Assembly: GCA_021815835.1 (NCBI GenBank) | Contig: JAKAZN010000026.1 | Coordinates: 1 to 10,003, forward strand | DNA length: 10,003 nt | From: Pseudomonadota bacterium | GTDB lineage: Bacteria > Pseudomonadota > Alphaproteobacteria > Acetobacterales > Acetobacteraceae | Reading direction: 5' to 3' | In this document: piece after piece, positions 6,301 to 10,003 of the stretch | How positions within the stretch are numbered: the stretch's first letter is position 1 | Layout: each line of letters opens with the position of its first letter | Program-made: the position numbers and the translations under genes | Notes under the pieces: generated by a model | Told to the model about the DNA's origin: nothing | The model's database searches: none | What the model saw: the letters and a program-made list of their open reading frames with translations, nothing else

Positions 6301-8430
6301 GTGCTGGGCGAGCAGTTTGCCCGGCGGGCGGTCATCAAGGCCGAGGATGAGCGCGTTGCCGCAGCGCGTGGCCTGGTGGCGGCCGGCATTAAGGATGGCG
6401 GCGATGTTGATCAGGTGATCGCGCGGTTGCGGGCGCGCGGGGTTGTCGAAACCGGTGGTGCTGGCGGCAGTTGGGAGTCCGCACGCACGCAGATCATCGC
6501 GGTCGAGACCGAGAGGGATGACCCGGACAACCCGGATGTGACGATCACCACAATGAGGCTGACGACGCGCGCCCATGTCGAGCAGGAGAGCGCGCTGGTC
6601 GAGCTGGCGGGACAGGCTGGCCGTGATCGGCGTGGCACGCTCAACCCGGTACAGATCAAGCGCGGGATCGAGGCGAGCGGGCTGAGCTTCACCGGTGAAC
6701 ATGGCGCGGCGCAGCGCCGGATGATCGATCATCTCGGCATGGGCGGCCGGTTCGCGGTGGGGATCGGGGCGGCCGGGGCGGGCAAGACCACGCTGTTGAA
6801 GCCGCTTGTGGCCGCGTGGCGTGACCAGGGTGCGGACATTCACGGCATCAGCCTCGGCTGGCGCCAGGCGCGCGAGTTGCGCGAGGCCGGCCTGAATATC
6901 GACACCGAGGCCGGCGGGCGTGACACGATCGCGGCCGTGTCGGTGTTCATCAACCGGGTGGAGAGCGGCCGGCTGGACTTGTCCAGCCGCAGCGTCGTGG
7001 TGATCGATGAGCTGGGTACGATCGGCACGCGCCAGATGCTCGATCTGTTGCGGCTCCAGGAGCGGCACGGGTTCCGTATGGTGGCGATCGGTGATCCGAA
7101 GCAATGCCAGTCGATCGAGGCGGGCCAGGTGATCGGCCTCCTCGAAAAAGGGCTGGGCAAGGTGCCGTCGATCGAAAGCACCGTGCGCCAAACTAACGAA
7201 CGCGCGCGCGAAATCGCGGGCTTGCTGCGCAAAGGTGGCGCCGAAGCTGTTGGCAAGGCGCTGGACATGAAGCGGCAGGACGGCACGGCCGAGATCGTCG
7301 CCGGCGGGCATGGCGAGGTGATCGCGCGGGCCGCTGCGCTCTGGGATGAGCGTCGGAAAGCGAATGCTGATCGGCCGCGCTTTACGATTTCGATCAGCAC
7401 ACCGACCAATCAGGACGCACGCGCGATCGGCGAGGCAATCCGGCAACGGCTGCTTGCCTCTGGCGAGCTGGGGCAGAGCCGCATGACCCTGGCGGCGATC
7501 GACAAGAACACCGGCGAGCACTACGCCATGCCGATCGCCATCGGCGAAAAAATCAGGCTATTTGCCCGCACCAATGCCGCGATGCTGGACGGCAGCAAGG
7601 GCGCGATCGGCGATAACGGCTCGATCCTCGAAATCATCAGCATCCGCGACGAAGGCCTGGTTTTGCGGAACGACCATGGCCGTGAGGGTTTTGTGAAGTG
7701 GGACACGCTTGCCGACAAGGAAACCGGCCGGACGCGGTTTGCCTACGGCTATGCCATGACCACCAACACCGCCCAGGGCATCACCACGACCGAGCATATC
7801 TTTGTGACACCGGGCGGCTCGCAGACTACGGACGGCTTCAAGACCTATGTGTCCGGGTCGAGGCACCGGGAGCGGGATTACTGGCTGACCTCGGAGGGGG
7901 CCGAGCGTCAGGAGATCGCGGGCCGCCGGCCGCTGGGCGATCCGCGTCCGGTCCGCGAGCACGACATATGGACGAATTGGATGCGGAACATCGCGCGCCA
8001 GCCCGAAAAGACCAATGCCCTCGATCTGGTGAAGATCGGCGAGGAGGCCCGCCGCAATGCGGCTCGCGCCTTCCTCAAAGGGCTGGCGGTCGACGAGAAG
8101 CGCGAGGCCGCTGGCTTGCCCTCTGACTTGTCGCAGCGTTTTGCGCGGGCCCGGGTCCGGGCCAGTGCGCAAGGCCGCTTGACCGACACTATGACGCGGG
8201 CTGCCGAGGAGAAGGGCCAGGCGCTGGCTCGCATCGAGCGGGCGGCCCCTGCCGTGCGGGCAGCCGTGGCGGCTGGGTGGGAGCGGGCACGGCCGGTGAT
8301 CGAGGCGGCGCATCGGAGTGCTCGGGCGCGGCTACATAGCGCCCTGGAGGGGCATCGGCGCCAGGCGCAGCGGCAAGCCGGGGAGCGTGCTATTGAACTG
8401 GAAAGCCGGAAGCGCGGGCGTAGCCGGTAA
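3328..8430 (+). CDS. MOBF (TrwC/TraI-class) relaxase-helicase with a nested primase/Toprim module
   Basis: This 1700-residue protein would nick oriT, bind the transferred strand through a tyrosine, and unwind the plasmid. Order: N terminus with tandem tyrosines MAAYYQRG (Y38, Y39); two AGxRADG modules at about 81-116 and 128-159; an acidic, alanine-rich linker (160-262); a primase-like segment (about 264-626) with SVNATTGQWTDFA, ARAYLSSGRGL and a Toprim signature GEGFET (E511) and LLADRDN (D554, D556); a proline-rich linker; a third module (about 665-702). The HUH relaxase fold then resumes: DFTFSADKSVS (722-732), H791, and DPQLHTH with H825 and H827. The helicase follows: Walker A GAAGAGKT (1147-1154), Walker B VVIDE (1224-1228), GDPKQCQ (1255-1261), TVRQTNERARE (1285-1295), and AYGYAMTTNTAQG (1472-1484). 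The C-terminal 170 residues are basic and helical. The GTG start overlaps the accessory gene by 7 bases, implying coupling; an ATG at 3382 also keeps the tyrosines. R388 TrwC is 966 residues; the excess is mainly the nested module. Primase activity is not proven by the signature. Confidence 0.93.
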   Translation: MLTFRAGAASTSSGAAGKMADHLMTMTLPGFEQDMAAYYQRGMTVEGGLWQPGTAAAEDNAAATATDAARPGTIPEPRRDMHPTVAAALGIDTSRPLTRDEIAELLAGNRADGEKIAGKQYQRAVIPLAEVFGLDPMRLPTRAELENLLAGKRADGFDLPAAPVEVPPSANPQTAAPEAVEANEAEDRDAALAAEAAALGELGSAADGPPPWPDDFAPLPIEEAAAYDRDAALAADWQADIARGGEPAVPPRGPAAEEKPAEPRAIDVAAALDAAGVPYRTSGGRLRLQATWRGVESWTVSVNATTGQWTDFAASEGGRFESLVRRLGVKAEAVELDPEAAKAARTAEIRRNAFRKSIAGKLWDEAIPGTGELHAPSLHGSVGQKLQQRAAHAARVDEAAALRASARAYLSSGRGLDADWLMSHVRLIRPHPNYDAAEVAAGAAVVMLTPMFGQDEDGLVRLTGVQRTYLTEGGAKIGRRMLGASGAWLLHPPAGAAVPIGGHDQARVAGEGFETVASVVQATRQAGVVGYNAGGLVAWAGQFSGSTPVVLLADRDNARLHNGRDVGEAGQKAAAKAAALIEANGGEAVYLEPPADVAGGAKGADWADALREGGAAGLRRALATAEASSAADRARIEAKLSSASPGAAPDGPPAPETEQGQPAPHPELVRLYKALGAKDGRGLSETERANILDGKRADGTALDAADWRNAVNRSKTPIGYVDFTFSADKSVSLAWAFAPTEAERNQLAQAHKDAVAATMAEIEQVIGQARKGKGGKEGTEQGRIGWITFDHYTARPTLEIARQTADGRTETEIVSVKVAGDPQLHTHVAVPNVIVTESGRVVSLNTLQMHGRIHEWGAIYQAHLAQNLRRVGASIELDRTTGAARLSAVPEEIRAAFSKRTRDALSDAKAYAASLGADWDRMTGDERIKLLKGGAFASRSAKADDLSDFASWRRQAEARGYQHKSVVQDAAPAEKMTEAARLDLAYEAASRVLGEQFARRAVIKAEDERVAAARGLVAAGIKDGGDVDQVIARLRARGVVETGGAGGSWESARTQIIAVETERDDPDNPDVTITTMRLTTRAHVEQESALVELAGQAGRDRRGTLNPVQIKRGIEASGLSFTGEHGAAQRRMIDHLGMGGRFAVGIGAAGAGKTTLLKPLVAAWRDQGADIHGISLGWRQARELREAGLNIDTEAGGRDTIAAVSVFINRVESGRLDLSSRSVVVIDELGTIGTRQMLDLLRLQERHGFRMVAIGDPKQCQSIEAGQVIGLLEKGLGKVPSIESTVRQTNERAREIAGLLRKGGAEAVGKALDMKRQDGTAEIVAGGHGEVIARAAALWDERRKANADRPRFTISISTPTNQDARAIGEAIRQRLLASGELGQSRMTLAAIDKNTGEHYAMPIAIGEKIRLFARTNAAMLDGSKGAIGDNGSILEIISIRDEGLVLRNDHGREGFVKWDTLADKETGRTRFAYGYAMTTNTAQGITTTEHIFVTPGGSQTTDGFKTYVSGSRHRERDYWLTSEGAERQEIAGRRPLGDPRPVREHDIWTNWMRNIARQPEKTNALDLVKIGEEARRNAARAFLKGLAVDEKREAAGLPSDLSQRFARARVRASAQGRLTDTMTRAAEEKGQALARIERAAPAVRAAVAAGWERARPVIEAAHRSARARLHSALEGHRRQAQRQAGERAIELESRKRGRSR

Positions 8431-8637
8431 CGGCGACCAAATCGGGTTCGATACGTCCGCGAAGGGCAGAAGGCCACCGTACAGAACGGACTGACTGAAC
8501 GGCGGCTGTGCGCCCATGCACGAACCCGCTTCGCGGGAATAGGGCTGGGGTTGAAGCGGCACATTTCGATGAGGTCTTGAGCGCGGGGCGGTAGGCTTCT
8601 CAGCATGGGGTTCCCTTCATTTTAAGAGGAACCTCCG
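8431..8637. other. Non-coding spacer, probably the left end of an IS91-type element
   Basis: No convincing gene lies here. CGGGTTCG (8443-8450) is inverted as CGAACCCG (8521-8528), and CCGCGAAG (8457-8464) is inverted as CTTCGCGG (8529-8536); the two pairs are swapped in order rather than nested. A short hairpin, CCCGC-TTC-GCGGG, is at 8525-8537. These could belong to the replicative end of the element, but I cannot place its boundary. Confidence 0.4.
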
Positions 8638-9411
8638 ATGCCAGTTTCACCTATCGAACGGCCTGTCAGCGCGCTCCGGCAGCGCATGCTCGAAGATATG
8701 GCGATGCGCGGCCTGCGATCGGCCACGCAGCGGGACTATATTCGCTTTGTTCAGAGCTTCGCGGCATTCCTCAGGCGGCCGCCGGACACGGCGACAGCTG
8801 AGGATATCCGTCGCTTTCAGGTTCACCAGCACGAGAGCGGGGTGCAACCGCCGACGATCAACTGCTCGGTTTCGGCGCTACGGTTTTTCTTCACGGTGAC
8901 GCTCGATCGGCCGGACCTGTCGCGGCGCCTGGTCTTGGCGCGCTCGCCTCGCAAATTGCCGGATGTGCTGAGTGTCGATGAGGTCGGCCGGCTGCTCGAG
9001 GCGGCCCCCGGCATCAAGTACAAGGCCATTCTCGGTACCGCCTATGGCGCCGGCCTGCGCGTGTCGGAGGTGGCAAGCCTCAAGGTCGACGATATCGACA
9101 GCACGCGGATGCTGATCAGGGTCGAGCAGGGCAAGGGCCGCAAGGACCGCAACGCCATGCTTTCACCCCAGTTGCTCGCCCTGTTGCGGTTGTGGTGGAC
9201 GGAAGGCAAACGCCGTGGCGTCATGCTGCCCCATGGCTGGCTGTTCCCCGGACGCAGTGCCGCCGATCCGGTCTCGACGCGACAGATCAACCGCGCGGTT
9301 CATGAGGCCGCGGAAGCGGCCGGGATCCGGAAGCGGGTCTCGCCCCACACGCTGCGCCATAGCTTCGCGACCCATCTTCTGGAGCAGGACGTCGATATCC
9401 GCGTGATCCAG
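8431..9411 (+). mobile_element. Remnant of an IS91-family element with its accessory integrase, interrupted
   Basis: The tyrosine recombinase here is of the type that, as I recall, precedes the IS91 transposase in many alphaproteobacterial elements. No IS91 transposase is seen because an IS256-type element interrupts at about 9411; it may continue beyond the window. The left boundary is only known to lie between 8431 and 8637. Confidence 0.5.
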
Positions 9412-9504
9412 GGGCAGTGTCAGGAATTCCGTGTATGGGCGGCGGTTGAACATCAGGCCGCCAGGGCCCTTACGAAGCGGTCGCCGAAGATGACGGCGAA
9501 CTGA
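8638..9504 (+). pseudogene. Tyrosine recombinase (IS91-associated integrase), truncated by an IS insertion
   Basis: The intact part (residues 1-258, to 9411) has an N-terminal SAM-like DNA-binding domain (about 11-90) and a catalytic domain from about 108. R141 in AYGAGLRVSE, K166 in GKGRKDR, and HTLRHSF with H237 and R240 are catalytic residues of the family. After VIQ at 256-258 the usual LLGH segment, third catalytic histidine/tryptophan and tyrosine nucleophile are missing. Residues 259-288 are read through the end of the inserted IS256 element, antisense to its transposase, and stop at 9502-9504. The protein cannot carry out strand cleavage. The ATG at 8638 has AAGAGGA at 8624-8630, 7 bases upstream. 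The family is XerC/D-like. I recall such genes lying upstream of IS91 transposases, where the full protein ends about 40 residues after this break. Confidence 0.85.
9412..9440. repeat. Probable terminal inverted repeat of the IS256-family element
   Basis: The first bases after the junction, GGGCAGTGTCAGGAATTCCG and onward, contain the palindrome GGAATTCC at 9423-9430 and resemble ends of IS256-type elements as I recall. The partner repeat is not in the window, so the length is approximate. Confidence 0.45.
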
Positions 9505-10003
9505 GCCTTTGCCATAGCCCATTCTCGAGGTGGCATCACCCACTCTTTTTCGGAGCGGTTCAGGATCAGATAGAGCAGCTTGGCCGCGGCCTCATCGCTG
9601 GGGAAATGGCCGCGCACGCGGATGGCCCGGCGCAGCTTGGAATTCAAAGCTTCTATGGCGTTCGTTGTATAAATGATCCGACGAACGTCGCCCGGAAAGC
9701 CGAAAAAAGGGATGACTTCCTGCCATACCCGGCGCCAGCTCTGGCCGATGGCGGGGTATTTCTGGCCCCATGGACCGGCCTCGAAATCGGCGAGAGCGGC
9801 CTCGGCGGCCCTGGCATCAACGGCCCGGTATATGTCCTTGAGCGCGGCCGCGACCGCCTTGCGGTCCTTGTAGGATACGAAATCCATCGAATTCCGGAGC
9901 AGATGGACGATGCAGGTCTGCACGATCGTCTCGGGAAAGACGGCCGTGATCGCCTCCGGGAACCCCTTGAGGCCATCGACCACCGCCAGCAGGATGTCCT
10001 CGA
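9453..10003 (-). CDS. IS256-family (mutator-type) transposase, C-terminal part
   Basis: Only the last about 182 residues are visible; the frame is open to the window edge and begins with EDILLAVVDGLKGFPEA. The aspartate in VVDG fits the second residue of the DDE triad, and the glutamate in TTNAIEALNSKLRR fits the third; the first aspartate lies beyond the window. Typical family segments are seen: AVFPETIVQTCIVHL, the SYKDRK turn, the helical stretch KDIYRAVDA, the AGPWGQKYPAI and FPGDVRRIIYTTNA strings, and RGHFPSDEAAAKLLYL before the C terminus. No internal stop or frameshift is visible, so it may be intact beyond the edge. The product cuts the ends of its element and rejoins them, usually through a circular intermediate in this family. 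The GTG at 9983 is internal to the gene and is not its start. The element interrupts the tyrosine recombinase on the other strand. Confidence 0.95.
   Translation of the reverse strand, partial: EDILLAVVDGLKGFPEAITAVFPETIVQTCIVHLLRNSMDFVSYKDRKAVAAALKDIYRAVDARAAEAALADFEAGPWGQKYPAIGQSWRRVWQEVIPFFGFPGDVRRIIYTTNAIEALNSKLRRAIRVRGHFPSDEAAAKLLYLILNRSEKEWVMPPREWAMAKAQFAVIFGDRFVRALAA

Larger units (their letters stand above)
9412..10003 (-). mobile_element. IS256-family insertion sequence, partial (runs off the window)
   Basis: The element starts where similarity to tyrosine recombinases stops, at 9411-9413, and continues past the right edge. The transposase is on the minus strand, so the end seen here is the one after its stop codon. 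The far end and the 8-9 bp target duplication are outside the window. Confidence 0.8.

Noticed and set aside
5248..7521. 757-codon minus-strand frame inside the relaxase gene
   Set aside because: The plus strand carries clear relaxase and helicase motifs through the whole stretch. The antisense product has no domain pattern and arises from the GC-rich third positions.
9412..9504. C-terminal tail of the tyrosine recombinase (residues 259-288) as genuine protein
   Set aside because: It is read from the end of the IS256-type element, partly antisense to its transposase, and lacks the family's LLGH segment and tyrosine.

Overview
The window looks like the mobilisation region of a plasmid or integrated conjugative element from a GC-rich alphaproteobacterium. 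Acetobacteraceae or Sphingomonadales are the best guesses, judged from codon use, the style of the relaxase, and an IS91-type integrase next to an IS256 transposase. No rRNA, tRNA or chromosomal housekeeping gene is visible, so the taxon stays an inference.

Layout, left to right. Positions 1-167 hold nothing I can name. Four genes on the minus strand (168-2732) form a tight cluster with overlaps or gaps of a few bases. In transcription order they are: a small helix-turn-helix-like DNA-binding protein with a repeated C-terminal tail, a ParA/MinD-class P-loop ATPase, a coiled-coil protein with one membrane span, and a small multi-span membrane protein. Upstream of this operon is an AT-richer regulatory tract (2733-2995). 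It carries eight helically phased repeats with about 11-bp period (2772-2857), then nested inverted repeats and a short palindrome (2920-2978) that I propose as oriT. Reading away from it on the plus strand are a small helical accessory gene (2996-3334) and a 1700-residue MOBF-class relaxase-helicase (3328-8430), overlapping by 7 bases.

This geometry (DNA-binder/ATPase/third gene, phased repeats, oriT, relaxase operon) matches the stbABC-oriT-trwABC arrangement of IncW plasmid R388 as I recall it. No TrwB-like coupling ATPase is present between accessory gene and relaxase.

The most unusual object is the relaxase. Its tyrosine motif is near the N terminus (Y38/Y39), but the rest of the HUH fold (DFTFSADKSVS, then H791, H825, H827) begins only after residue 700. 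A primase-like segment with a Toprim signature (E511, D554, D556) and long linkers lies between, so a complete primase-type module is nested inside the relaxase domain. A repeated motif ending in AGxRADG flanks the insertion.

The right end (8431-10003) is mobile-element debris: a tyrosine recombinase of the kind that accompanies IS91-family transposases, cut at codon 258 by an IS256-family element running leftward off the window edge.
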